Made by a program: the position numbers and the translations under genes
The notes under the pieces: generated by a model
Seen by the model: the letters and a program-made list of their open reading frames with translations, nothing else
The model's database searches: none
Told to the model about the DNA's origin: nothing
Shown: positions 25,659 through 35,305 of the stretch, piece after piece
Position numbering within the stretch: position 1 is the first letter of the stretch
Layout of the letters: each line of letters starts with the position of its first letter
Assembly (NCBI GenBank): GCA_963839615.1
Contig: CAWIVY010000010.1
Coordinates: forward strand, 310,001 to 374,000
Length of the DNA stretch: 64,000 nt
DNA from: DASQMT01 sp963839615
Lineage (GTDB): Bacteria; Actinomycetota; Thermoleophilia; Solirubrobacterales; Solirubrobacteraceae
Direction: 5' to 3'

Positions 25659-26687
25659 GTGATCGAAGCCACCGAGGCCGCGCCGACCGGCTGCGCGACG
25701 CCGCGTTCGGTCACGAGCGCCCAGACGAGCGCGGCAGGCGTCACGTCGAACGCCGGGTTGCGCACCGGGGTCCCGGGCACGGTGAGGGGCGCGCCCGCCG
25801 CGCTGCGCACCTCCTCGGCGCCGCGCTCCTCGATCTCGATCGCGTCGCCACCGGGCAGCGGACGCGTCGACCGAGGACGAGGGGCCCGCCGCCACGAACG
25901 GGACTCCCGCGGCGTTGGCCGCGAGCGCGAGCCCGTAGGTCCCGACCTTGTTGGCGACGTCGCCGTTCGCAGCCACGCGATCCATTCCCGTCACGACGGC
26001 GTCGACCTGCCCGGTGCGGATCAGTCCCGCGGCGGCGGCGTCGACGACGAGCGCGTGCTCGATGCCGAGCCGCCCGAGCTCCCAGACCGTCAGCCGCGCG
26101 CCCTGCAGCAGCGGCCGGGCCTCGCACGCCAGCACGCGCACCGGGCGGCGCTCGGCGAGCGCGGCGATCACTCCGAGCCCCGTCCCGCGGCCCGATGCGG
26201 CGAGCGCGCCCGAGTTGCAGTGCGTGAGGATCGTCACCGGGCGAGCGGGCAGCGCCGCGTCCAGCAGCGCGGCGCCGTGCTCGGACAGCGCGGCGCTCGC
26301 CGCCGCGTCCTCGCTCTGGATCGCCTCGGCAGCCTCGCGCGCCGCGCCGGCCAGGCCGACGGGGCCGGCGGCCAGGGCGGCGGCGCGCACGCGCTCCACC
26401 GCCCAGGCGAGGTTGCGGGCCGTCGGGCGGCAGGTCGCCAGCCGCTCGGCGCCGCGCTCGAGCGCGCCCAGCGTCGGCTCGCCCGCGACCTCCATCGCGA
26501 GCCCGAACGCGGCCGCGATGCCGATCAGCGGCGCCCCGCGGACCGACAGCCGCTCGATCGCCTGCGCGGTGTCCTCCGCGCCCGCGAGCACGAGCAGCTG
26601 CTCGCGGGCGGGCAGCAGCGTCTGGTCGAGCACGTGCAGGCGCGTGCCGTCCCAGCGCAGCGCCGGTGGAGCGACTGTCGACGTCAT
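25655..26687 (-). pseudogene. mtnA: S-methyl-5-thioribose-1-phosphate isomerase, frameshifted
   Basis: MtnA converts methylthioribose-1-P to methylthioribulose-1-P in methionine salvage. The N-terminal part carries LSVRGAPLIG near residue 47, the conserved Cys in ILTHCNSGAL and the Asp in VTGMDRVAANGDVANK. After VPFVAAGPSSSVDASAA the match jumps frame to GGDAIEIEERGAEEV and finishes at VASIT (stop 25655). One extra base around 25857-25863 explains it; corrected length is about 343 residues, normal for MtnA. The ATGA overlap with the next gene is intact. A TAGGAT box 8 nt upstream suggests leaderless expression. No mtnB/C/D genes are nearby. Confidence 0.88.
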
Positions 26688-26695
26688 CGCCTGCG

Positions 26696-26701
26696 ATCCT
26701 A
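26696..26701 (-). promoter_or_regulatory. -10 element for leaderless mtnA
   Basis: TAGGAT on the minus strand ends 8 nt before the mtnA ATG. The divergent ABC gene starts only 21 bp away, so the two promoters must overlap. Confidence 0.5.
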
Positions 26702-26708
26702 CGCGCGG

Positions 26709-27594
26709 ATGCCCCCCGCCCTCTCGGTCACGGGTCTGCGCAAGGCCTACGGCTCGGTGCAGGCGCTGCGCGGCGTCGACCTCGAGCTGGGGACCGGCGA
26801 GCTGTTCGGTCTGCTCGGGCCGAACGGCGCCGGGAAGTCCACGCTGGTCAAGATCGCGTGCGGCCTCGTGCGCCCGAGCTCCGGCAGCGTCGAGATCTGC
26901 GGCAACCCGGCGGGCTCGCTCGCCGCGCAGGCCCAGATCGGCTACCTCGCCGAGCTGTTCCGCTTCCCCGACTGGTGCACCGCGGACGAGCTGCTCGGGC
27001 TGCACCAGGAGCTCACGGGCTCGCCCGGCGGGGCTGCCGAGCGGCGCGAGCTGCTCGAGCTCGTCGAGCTCGGCCACGTCCCCGAGCGCCGCGTCGGCGC
27101 GATGTCGAAGGGGATGCAGCAGCGGCTCGGGCTGGCCCAGGCGCTCGTCGGATCGCCGCGGCTCCTGCTGCTCGACGAGCCTACGAGCGCGCTGGACCCC
27201 TCCGGGCGGCATACGGTCCGCGCGCTGCTCGAGCGGCTGCGCGAGCGCGGCGTGAGCGTCCTGCTGAACTCGCACCTGCTGTCCGAGGTCGAGCTGGTCT
27301 GCGACCGCGTGGCGATCATCAACGGCGGCGAGGTCGTGGCGGCCGGCACGCCCGCCCAGCTCAGCCGCCCGGGCGGCGTCGAGGTCGAGACGGGCACGGG
27401 CGTGCGCGCGTTCCCCGCGGCGACGCGCGAGGACGCGCCGCGGGATCGTGCGCGATCTCGTCGCCGCGGGCGCGGACGTGTTCGCCGTCCGCGTGCTCAC
27501 GTCGTCGCTCGAGGACGCCTACCTGGAGGCCGTCGGCCGCGCCCCGGCGCCGCCGCCCGGCGAGGCGGCCGTGCTGCAGGAGGAAGCGCTATGA
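26709..27594 (+). pseudogene. ABC-2 exporter ATP-binding protein, frameshifted near C-terminus
   Basis: A nucleotide-binding subunit with Walker A GPNGAGKST near residue 40, an LSGGQ-equivalent MSKGMQQRLGLAQ near 137 and Walker B LLLLDEPTSALD near 156. Around 27,442 the frame changes: the tail continues as IVRDLVAAGADVFAVRVLTS and ends at a TGA (27592-27594) that overlaps the permease ATG. One extra G in GGG 27442-27444 accounts for it; corrected length is about 294 residues. All catalytic motifs precede the shift. Substrate unknown. Confidence 0.87.
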
Positions 27595-28493
27595 CCACGC
27601 CCGAGTCCGCCGGCCTCGCGCCCCCCGGCCCGCTGCGCGGCGCGCTGATCGTCGCGCGCTTCGCCCTGCGCGAGTCGCTGCGGCGGCGCGTGTTCATCGT
27701 CATCGGCGTGCTCACGGTCGTCTTCCTCGTCCTCTACGGGCTCGCCACCTGGCAGGCGTTCGTCGCGGCGGACGACTTCACGGGCGGGACCGAGGCCGGC
27801 GTCGAGGCGGACAAGGTCGTCGGCGCCACGCTCGCCGGGCTGGCGATGTTCGCGATCCTCTTCCTCGGCACGATCCTGGCCGTCTTCCTCACGCTCGGCG
27901 CGGTGCGCGGCGACGCCGAGCGCGGCCTGCTGCAGCCGCTGCTGGTGCGCCCGCTGCCGCGGCGCACGCTGCTGCTCGGCCGCTGGCTGGGCGCCACCGC
28001 GGTCTGCGCGCCGTACGTGATGCTGATCGCGCTCGGCGCGTTCGCGCTGACGTTCGCGCTCGGCGGCTGGTGGCCGGACCGCCTCATCGGGCCGCTGCTC
28101 ACGCTCGCCCTCGCGGTCGCGATCATCGCCGCGCTCTCGCTCGCCGGGTCGATCGTGCTCGCATCGACCGCGAACGGGATCGCCGTGTTCATGCTCTTCG
28201 GCGCCGGCCTGACGGCGGGCCTGCTCGGCCAGATCGCCGAGGCGATCGGGTCCGACAGCCTCGACGACATCTCGCGGATCGCCACCTGGGCGCTGCCGTT
28301 CGAGGCGCTCTACCAGGCCGGCCTCGCGGAGCTGACCGTCGACACGGTCGGCTTCACCCGCCTGGCGATCGACCTCGGCCCGTTCGGCGGCGCGGAGCCG
28401 GGCAGCGTCGGCCTCTGGCTCTGGTCGCTGGCGTACCTGGCCGCGGTCGGCGCCGTGGCCGTGGCCGCGTTCACCAGGCGCGACCTTACCTAG
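27591..28493 (+). CDS. ABC-2 type exporter permease
   Basis: A 300-residue membrane protein with about six helices (for example ~28-50, 78-98, 135-155, 170-190, 195-212, 275-295). The motif GAVRGDAERGLLQPLLVRPL following helix 2 is typical of ABC-2 permeases that pair with a separate ATPase. It is coupled to the ATPase by ATGA and its stop overlaps the converging grxD gene by 4 bp. Confidence 0.9.
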   Translation: MTTPESAGLAPPGPLRGALIVARFALRESLRRRVFIVIGVLTVVFLVLYGLATWQAFVAADDFTGGTEAGVEADKVVGATLAGLAMFAILFLGTILAVFLTLGAVRGDAERGLLQPLLVRPLPRRTLLLGRWLGATAVCAPYVMLIALGAFALTFALGGWWPDRLIGPLLTLALAVAIIAALSLAGSIVLASTANGIAVFMLFGAGLTAGLLGQIAEAIGSDSLDDISRIATWALPFEALYQAGLAELTVDTVGFTRLAIDLGPFGGAEPGSVGLWLWSLAYLAAVGAVAVAAFTRRDLT

Positions 28494-28900
28494 GAGCGGT
28501 TGAGGTTGTTCTCGATCGTCAGCGGGGGAGCGCCCGGCTCCGCGCCGACGGGCGCCTGATCGGGCGCGTCGGCCGGCGCCTCGACGCCGATCACCTCCGC
28601 CAGCTCGCCCGTCTCGTACATCTCGGTGACGATGTCGCAGCCCCCGACCAGCTCGCCGCGCACGAACAGCTGCGGGATCGTCGGCCAGTTCGACAACGCG
28701 GACAGCTCCTGACGGATCCGCGGGTCGGGCAGGATGTCGACCGCCGCGAACGGCACGCCGACCGCCTCGAGCGTCGCGACGGTGCGCGCGGAGAAGCCGC
28801 AGCGCGGCGCCTCGGGCGTCCCCTTCATGAACAGGAGGACGTCGTTCTCCGCGATCGCCTCCTTGATCGCGGTGCTGATCTGCTGCTCTGGAGTGCTCAT
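28490..28900 (-). CDS. grxD: Monothiol glutaredoxin, CGFS type (Grx4/GrxD)
   Basis: A 136-residue class II glutaredoxin that binds a bridging [2Fe-2S] cluster and passes it to A-type carriers and BolA partners. The active-site CGFS is at 34-37 in APRCGFSART; the glutathione-site motifs WPTIPQLFV and GGCDIV follow. A 30-residue acidic, Pro-rich tail is an extension beyond the family core. bolA lies 7 bp upstream on the same strand, matching the known Grx4-BolA heterocomplex. Confidence 0.93.
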   Translation of the reverse strand: MSTPEQQISTAIKEAIAENDVLLFMKGTPEAPRCGFSARTVATLEAVGVPFAAVDILPDPRIRQELSALSNWPTIPQLFVRGELVGGCDIVTEMYETGELAEVIGVEAPADAPDQAPVGAEPGAPPLTIENNLNRS

Positions 28901-28907
28901 ATGAAAC

Positions 28908-29138
28908 CTACGATTCGGATCGTGTGACCAGGGAAAGCGCGTGGATCGGGCCGCCGATGTCGGGTCCGAAGACCGCGTAGACGAGGCGGTGCTGCTCGAT
29001 CCTGCTCAGCCCCGCGAACTCCGGGGCGGTGACGACGGCGCGGAAGTGATCGCCGCCGCCGTTGAGGTCGACGACCTCGGCGCTGGCACCCGGGATGGAC
29101 GCCTCGATGCGCTGCTTGAGCTCGTCGGTCGTCGGCAC
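28908..29138 (-). CDS. bolA: BolA-family protein
   Basis: A 76-residue BolA protein. The central block VVDLNGGGDHFRAVVTAPEF and the conserved C-terminal His in GPIHALSL, a cluster ligand in BolA-Grx pairs, are present. The GTG at 29138 is chosen: it begins at the family boundary and has TACGCT 7 nt upstream, implying leaderless translation. The longer upstream frame runs antisense through the A-type carrier gene. It is first in the bolA-grxD operon. Confidence 0.9.
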   Translation of the reverse strand: MPTTDELKQRIEASIPGASAEVVDLNGGGDHFRAVVTAPEFAGLSRIEQHRLVYAVFGPDIGGPIHALSLVTRSES

Positions 29139-29145
29139 TGGAGGT

Positions 29146-29177
29146 AGCGTAGCGAGGTCCGCCGACCTCGCTACACT
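29146..29177. promoter_or_regulatory. Symmetric divergent promoter/operator between bolA and the Fe-S carrier gene
   Basis: A perfect 10-bp inverted repeat, GTAGCGAGGT (29149-29158) and ACCTCGCTAC (29165-29174), has a 6-nt centre. Each end overlaps a -10 box: TACGCT on the minus strand (29146-29151) for bolA and TACACT on the plus strand (29172-29177) for the carrier. Only 20 bp separate the boxes, so the two promoters share one footprint and are probably mutually exclusive or jointly repressed. Confidence 0.65.
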
Positions 29178-29213
29178 TCCTGAAGCATTGGACCTCCCGA
29201 GGGAGACAGAAAC

Positions 29214-29567
29214 GTGATCACCTTTACCGACAAGGGCGCCGAGAAGGTCAAGGAGTTCCTCGCCTCGCAGGGTGCCGACATGGGCACCTCCGGGCTGCGC
29301 GTCGGCGTGCGCGGCGGTGGCTGCTCCGGCTTCCAGTACGCCCTCGCCTTCGACACCGAGCGCGACGGCGACGAGATCTTCGAGGATCACGGCCTCCGCC
29401 TGCTCGTCGACGGCCCGAGCCTGCCCTACGTCCACGGCGCGGTCGTCGACTACGTCGAGAGCCTCCAGGGCGCCGGCTTCAAGGTCGACAACCCGAACGT
29501 CATCGCGGCCTGCGGCTGCGGCTCCTCGTTCCGCGTCGCGGACGAGGAAGAAGTCTCCGCCGTCTAG
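29214..29567 (+). CDS. A-type iron-sulfur carrier (ErpA/IscA/HesB family)
   Basis: A 117-residue Fe-S carrier. The three cluster cysteines are C37 (GGGCSGFQY), C100 and C102 (AACGCGSSF), giving the family pattern Cx62CxC. It accepts clusters from scaffold or glutaredoxin and inserts them in apo-enzymes. The start is a GTG with GGGAG about 8 nt upstream and a ~30-nt leader from the TACACT promoter. Facing bolA-grxD, it completes a compact cluster-trafficking module. Spacing and sequence favour ErpA-like over SufA, but family assignment by eye is limited. Confidence 0.92.
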   Translation: MITFTDKGAEKVKEFLASQGADMGTSGLRVGVRGGGCSGFQYALAFDTERDGDEIFEDHGLRLLVDGPSLPYVHGAVVDYVESLQGAGFKVDNPNVIAACGCGSSFRVADEEEVSAV

Positions 29568-30469
29568 GGTCTAGCCCGGCGCGGATGCGGACCGTCCGCA
29601 GCTGAGCGTGCCGGCGCGTCGACGGCCGTAACCTGCAGCGTCCCGGTCATCCGCGCCATGCGCCACAGCTTGCGCCGCGCGGAACGCCGGAAGCGCACGA
29701 ACGCGTAGGTGCTCGCCGCGCTCTCGACCTGCGCGCTGCCGGCTGCGACCGCGGCGTTCGCGCGCAGTCGCGCGCGGCGCGCGCTACGCCGGTCGATCCT
29801 CAGCTTCGCCGTGACGGCACATGCCTCCGAGCAGCGCACGCCGACGACGAGACCTGCTTGGACGGCGGCGAACCGGAGCCGGCGGCCGACGCTGAGGTCG
29901 ACGACCGGGGCCTTGGTGTCGGCCGGCTCTCCGGGCGCTGGCTGGCCCGGATCCGGCGTGTCGTCGGCATCGCACCCCGCGCCGCGGCCGTCCCCGTCAC
30001 GGTCGATCTGCTCGTAGTTGTAGACGAACGCACAGTTGTCGACGGCATCGAAGACGCCGTCGTCGTCGTCGTCTGGATCGCACACGTCCCCCGTGCCGTC
30101 GCGGTCGTTGTCGAGCTGACCGGCGTTTGCCACGTCCGGGCAGTTGTCGCTGACGTCCTGCCGGCCGTCGAGGTCGGAATCCTTGTCGCACGCGTCGCCG
30201 ACCCCGTCGGCGTCGCCGTCGGTCTGGTCGGCGTTCGCCACGTAGACGCAGTTGTCGCCCGTGTTGGGCAGGCCGTGGCGCGGCGACCACATCGCGCACC
30301 CTGGCGCTGACGCCGTCGCGCGCTGGAAGCGGTAGCGAGCGTGGTAGCGGCGGCCGTGTCCACGCGCCGTCCCGTCGACGTCGTTCGGCTCAGGATGCGC
30401 GCCCGCGTCCGCCGCCAGCGACAGCGCGAGCACCAGCACGAGCGCAAGGATCCGCGACATCCACCGCAT
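29564..30469 (-). CDS. Secreted protein with thrombospondin type 3 repeats
   Basis: A 301-residue exported protein. Signal peptide 1-23 ends DAGA. Residues ~72-168 are calcium-binding TSP3 repeats of the form DNCPDVANAGQLDNDRDGTG with repeated Asp-rich loops. A Pro-rich linker and a C-terminal beta-type domain follow (KAPVVDLSVGRRLRFAAVQ, cysteines in VRCSEACAV). It is probably an adhesive or structural surface protein stabilised by Ca2+. Its stop overlaps the Fe-S carrier stop by 4 bp. The neighbouring RTX-like and LVIVD genes suggest a secreted-protein island. Confidence 0.82.
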   Translation of the reverse strand: MRWMSRILALVLVLALSLAADAGAHPEPNDVDGTARGHGRRYHARYRFQRATASAPGCAMWSPRHGLPNTGDNCVYVANADQTDGDADGVGDACDKDSDLDGRQDVSDNCPDVANAGQLDNDRDGTGDVCDPDDDDDGVFDAVDNCAFVYNYEQIDRDGDGRGAGCDADDTPDPGQPAPGEPADTKAPVVDLSVGRRLRFAAVQAGLVVGVRCSEACAVTAKLRIDRRSARRARLRANAAVAAGSAQVESAASTYAFVRFRRSARRKLWRMARMTGTLQVTAVDAPARSAADGPHPRRARP

Positions 30470-30546
30470 CGTAGCCCCGGAACGCCGCGGGGCGGGAGCC
30501 TCTCGGCCCCCGCCCCTGGTGCGGCGATCGTCGTGCGTTCGGGCGG

Positions 30547-33262
30547 CTAGCTGCGGGAGACGTTCTCGCAGTTCGCCGACACCCGGTCGTTGTCGTCTGC
30601 GCGAACGGTGTCGACGCCGCGGCCGCAGTTGATCCGGTCACGCACGCCGTTCAGCGCGCGGATCCGGTCGTTGCCGCGGCCGCCGATCACGCGGTGCGAA
30701 CGTGCGCCAGCCGCAGGCGCCCGCCGCTGCGCCGTGGAGGCGACGCGGCCCACGCGGCGGCGCGGGAACCGCCCGGCCGCCGCGCAGCCGGACGGCTCCG
30801 GTGCCACCGCCGATGCGGTCGCGGCCCGACGCGCCGCTGATGCAGTCGGCGCCGGCGAGACCGCTGGCGACGTCATTGCCCGCCTCGCCCCGGATCTCAT
30901 CGCCGAACTCGGAGCCCGCGAGGGTCTCCGAGGCGCCGTGCCGAGGATCTGGTTGAAGCACGGACCGCCACTGGTGGCCCCGATCACGATCTCCGCCGTC
31001 GCGGTCGCGGCCTCGGCCGCCCCATCGCTCGCGGTGAACGTCAACTGGTCCGTCCCGAGCACATCACCCGTGTGGGAGTAGGTGACCGCGCCCGCGGCCT
31101 GGTCCACCGCCGCGAGCGTGCCCTTCGCCGGCGGGCTCGTCACGGAGCGCGTCAGCGCGTTGCCGTTCGCGTCCGCGCATGGCAGCGGTACTGCCGCCGT
31201 GCCCTTGAACGGCACGGCCGCCACCACGTTCGAGCAGGCCGGGCGCTTGGCGGCGCCGGGTCCCGTGTAGCGGAACAGGTACAGACCGAAGTCGCGGTCG
31301 GACCCGGCGATGTACCGCTCGCCCCCCTGGGTGAACTGCTCGACGCCCCAGAAGTTGTTCCCGCCCGTGTCGATGAACGCGACCGGCGATCGCCGCGCCA
31401 CGGAGAACACGCGCATGCCGCCGGCGTAGACGCCGCTAGCTCAGCGGCTCCGTCGGGTCCGCCGCCTGCTCGTGGATCGAGAGGTCGCCGAAGCCGATCG
31501 CGTACGCCGGGTTCAGTGCCTCCGGGATGGCGTACGTGTCCAGCAGCGGCAGCTTGCATTCAGCCAGCTCCGGGTTGCAGCCGGCCGGGGGATCGGCGTC
31601 GTAGAGGCTCATGTAGCCCCAGCCGTCGAAGGAGCGCACCCCGGCGCGGGTCAGCGTGCGCAGCGCGCGCCGTGGCGGCCGGCGCGCGCATCGCCGCGTG
31701 AACGCGCGGTACGGCGGACCTCGAAGTCGCGCGAGGGCCCGCGCGGGAGCCGGTCACGAAGTTCCGGTCATAGCCGCCCGACCCGCAATACGCCTCGTCG
31801 TCGGCCGCCGAGCCGAAGTGGCGGTTGGTGATCAGGATCGCCTCCCAGCCGGCATCGCCCGCGTTCGCCGCCTCTCCCCCGGGAAGCACCCCTCGTAGAC
31901 GTCGTTCGGATCGTCGGCCGGACCGCGCTGGACGATCAGGATGCGCTCCTCGCCTGGGTCGAGGCGGCGGCCGGGAAGACCGTTTCGGCATCCGGCACCG
32001 CCGCCGAGGCGTCGCAGGCGTAGCCGCCGTAGGCCATCGGACCGTTGAGCAACCGTCGTCGAGCGCCTCCTGCGGGGCGCCGCCGCTCACGGCGGCGGCA
32101 TCGAAGTTGCCGACGTCCTCGACCTCGACCTCCGTCACCGGAATGGGGCGAAATCCTCTTCGCCCGTCACGATGTACTGGTTGCCCGCCGTCCACTCGGA
32201 CTGGTGGGCGTTGCCCTCGGGCGCCGCGAAGCCCGCAACGGGTCGACCGTGCCGAAGTCCGAGTCGGCGATGTAGGTCGGGTTCGCGGGATCGGTCACGT
32301 CGAGCTGCACGTAGCCCGCGTCCCAGTAGGAGGCGAGCATGACCTGCCGGCCGCCGATCTCCTTGACGACCACGTCGTGGTGGAACGGCGTGTCGCCGTT
32401 GGCGGTCTCGGTCCAGACCAGCGGCCCGAACGTCGCGTCGGTCAGATCGAACTCGGCGACGGGCTGGGGAGCGGCCGGGTTGGTGATGTCGAAGATGTCG
32501 ACGTCATGGAACTCCGTGTTGTCGACGCTGACGGCGTACGCCTTGTCGCCGGCGTCCAGATGAAGATCGAGTGCGCGAGTTCGCGGAGCCTGGTCGTCCG
32601 GCGGGCGGGAGAACGGCGAATCGCCGGTCAGCGTGCCGTCGTCCTCGCCGAAGTCGCCGAAGCCACGGGTCAGCGGCGTGGGGTTGTCCGGATTCGTGAC
32701 GTTCCAGAGGTCGAAGCCGCCGCCGCCCTGGGTCTGGGGCCCGCACGGCTCGTTGTTGACGGCAAGCACGTCACCGCTGAATGCGGGCGTATCGATCGTG
32801 ACGACCTGCGCCCCTTCACCGGGGTAGTTGCCCGGCAGGGCCGGCAAGAAGGCCTTCTGGGTCGGTTGCGCAGGGTTGCTGATGTCGACGACGAACAAGC
32901 CACCGCGCTTGCACGTGTCGTCGGCCTCGACCGGCGTGGACCACGAGTTCAGGTAGGCACGCTGCTTGAACACCGTCAGGTCGGCGATCTGCCCTTCGAC
33001 ACGTCCTCGGGGTGCTCGGGGCGATAGGTTCGCGTCGAGTCGTGCGGCCGGCGTCTTCACCTCGAGCTTGCCGACGAGGTCCATGTTCGACTGGACCGGG
33101 GCAGGTGCCCCTCATTAGGCCCGTGCTGGCCCAGATCCCGGCGCCACGCCCGGCATCGAGTGCGCGTCGGCCGGTCAGTGCGGCGTCCGCGCTGCCGGCG
33201 AGCAGCAGCGCGAATATCGCGGCGGCTAGCACGCCACGTACGAAGAGCCCGAATGCAGGCAT
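30547..33262 (-). pseudogene. Secreted LVIVD-repeat/PA-domain/RTX protein with many frameshifts
   Basis: One large exported protein can be pieced together over three frames. A signal peptide begins at the ATG at 33262 (RBS GGGGAG) and ends AGSADA. The LVIVD-type beta-propeller begins MDLVGKLEVKTP with GGLFVVDISNPAQPT and HDVDIFDITNPAAP. A PA-like segment (SILIVQRGPADDPNDVYEG) is followed by GWGYMSLYDADPP, a cadherin-like domain (GTDQLTFTASDG) and RTX-like glycine/Asp repeats to the stop at 30547. At least seven shifts are needed, near 33,110, 32,230, 32,140, 32,050, 31,880, 31,640 and 31,440, so it is a decayed gene or poor sequence. Intact, it would be a large calcium-dependent surface protein. 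Confidence 0.7.
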
Positions 33263-33399
33263 CTCGCTCCCCTTGGTCTGCGGATCCTCCCCAGGGCGCC
33301 CCGCCTCGTTCCCCCTCACCGACGACGCCCGGATCGGCTGTTGCGGCGATCCTACAAGAGCACGGATCTTGGAAGGCCGGTTCGTTCGCTGCGCCTGTC

Positions 33400-34406
33400 T
33401 CAGCGGGTCAGCCGGATGCGGGGAACGCGCCGGCTGGCCGAGTTGCCGGCCTTGTCGGTCGCCACCACGCTGAGCCGCGCGACGACCCGCCGCCCCTTGC
33501 GGAACGCCCTGCGGCACTGGGCCATGTGCCGGCGTGGCAGCCGGATCGTGAGCTTGACGCCTCCGCCGGCGACCGCCAGCGAGCGGCGAGTGCCCTTGAG
33601 CGGGAGCGAGAGCCCGTTGACGTCGAGGAACCCGGAGGCCGCCAGCGCGCCCCGCTCGCTCGAGGTTGCCGCGAGGCGGATCCGGTGGCGCTTGCCGACC
33701 CGCTGGAGCGTCGCGGCGCCAACTTCGACGCGTGGCGGCGTCCGGTCGTCGGCGCTGCCCGCGTCGGGGGGCGGCGCGGTGACCGTGCGGGCGACGGTCT
33801 CGCAGTCCGCGGTGTCGTCGAGCTGGTCGGCGTCCACCCGATCGGTGCCCGCTCCGCAGCGGACGTGTCGGCCTGGCCGTAGCGTGCCCGGATCTCGTCG
33901 TCGCGGCCCCCGCGTCGAGCACGTCCACGCCGGCACCGCCGTCGAGCACGGCGTTCCCGTCCGCGCCGGCGATGGCCGTTGCCGCCGCCGCCCTGCAGCG
34001 TGTGCGCCGCGCGCCCGGCCTGTACGGATCGGCGCCGTCGACGGCCGACACGGTCGCCGGCAGGTCGTCGCTGAGCGTCGCGGTGTCCTCGCGCTCGCCG
34101 AGGTCGAGCCGCAGGCGCTGCAGGCCAGCGCGCGGGCAGAAGGCCTCGAGCACCCAGGCGTTCGCATCGTTGCTGATCTCGCCGGGGCGGCACGGGCCAG
34201 GATCGATGCCGCCGTCGGACGTGGGATCGCGCAGGTGGACGTCGGATCCGCTCCGGCTCACGGTCAGCCGGTTCGCCGAGGTGGCGTCCTCGGCGACGTA
34301 GGTCACGTCGCTGCCGCTGAAGCGGAGGATCGAGTGAGCGGGCGCGTCGGCTGCGCCGGCCAGCAGCGCGCCGACGGCTCCGAGCGGCGACCGCGAGCGG
34401 CCTCAT
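33400..34406 (-). pseudogene. Secreted RTX-like calcium-binding protein, frameshifted
   Basis: Starts at an ATG overlapping the stop of the BNR-type gene (ATGA). The signal peptide and the following SILRFSGSDVTYVAEDATSA lie in different frames (shift near 34,380). RTX-like DGNAVLDGGAGVDVLDAGAA and a DRVDADQLDDTADCETVART segment are in two more frames. A C-terminal beta domain in a clean frame, VEVGAATLQRVGKRHRIRLA to VPRIRLTR, ends at 33400. At least three shifts. The architecture (Ca2+ repeats plus basic C-terminal domain) matches other exported proteins of this island. Confidence 0.65.
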
Positions 34407-35305
34407 GGGCGGAACGCCTCCTCCCACGTGCGCCCGCCGTCGCGCGTCTCGACGATGGTGCCGTCGCTGAGCGCGAGGAAAAGGTGCTCGGCGTCGATCG
34501 CCTTGAACTTGTATGGCTCTCCCGGCACGGTTCCGGCCTCCTCCCAGCTTGCACCGCCGTCGCGCGAGCGCCGCCCGGTGCCGTCCGCCTCTGCACGGTA
34601 GAGCGCGCCGTCGGCCGGCCAGGCCAGGCGGCTGCGCGTCCCCGGTCGAGGCCGCGCCACCCGTCGCCGCCATCGCTGGAGACGAACACTCCCCGCGGTC
34701 GACGCGCCGGTTGTCGGGGTCGGCGGGATCCACCTCGAAGTCGATGATCAGGCCGCGCGGCGTGAAGTGCTCGCTGAACGAGCGGCCCTTGTCGGAGGAC
34801 ACGAGCAGGGCGCTCAGCACCGCGTCGAACGCGTACAGCCGGTCGTGCTTGAGCACGATCTTGTGTAGGTCGGCATCGCCGAGCCGTGCCGTCACGGTCC
34901 ACGTCTTGCCGCCGTCGCGCGACTCGATGAAGCCGAGGAAGGCGGGGAGCGCGCCCTGGCGATCGGGATGCCCGGAGCCGATCAGCTCGCCGGGGCCGGT
35001 CGCCAGCAGCTCGAGGAAGGTGCCGACCGTCGCGGTCTTGCCTTCCGCCGTGATGCTCCCGGTGACCTGCTCGACGCGGCCGCTGTCGGCGTCGATCCGC
35101 CAGAAGCCGCGGTTCGTCGTCAGCAGGAAGGCGCCGTCGGCGGGATCGATGTCGAGCGCGTTCACGTACGGCGGGTCCTTGGAGAAGTCCACCAGGCGGT
35201 CGGACCGCTTCGCTCGGGGGTGGGCTGAGCCCGGTCCTGGTCCGAGCCGCCGCACGCCGGCAGCAGCGCGCAGAGGCAGGCGAGCAGCGCGGTGCGCCGG
35301 GTCAT
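34403..35305 (-). pseudogene. Exported BNR/F510_1955-type beta-propeller lipoprotein, frameshifted
   Basis: The ATG at 35305 overlaps the upstream stop (ATGA). The N-terminus MTRRTALLACLCALLPACGG is a lipoprotein signal with the lipobox Cys at 18. After a shift near 35,210 the propeller reads VNALDIDPADGAFLLTTNRG and FIESRDGGKTWTV, the Asp-box repeats of BNR/sortilin-like proteins. A shift near 34,690 leads to LAWPADGALYRAEADGTG and VETRDGGRTWEEAFRP, stop 34403. Correcting two or three indels would give a ~300-residue exposed sensor or binding protein of unknown function. Confidence 0.7.

Noticed and set aside
29250..29435. Longer BolA start through the Fe-S carrier gene
   Set aside because: It would be antisense to a well-supported gene; the family domain and the promoter both support the GTG at 29138.
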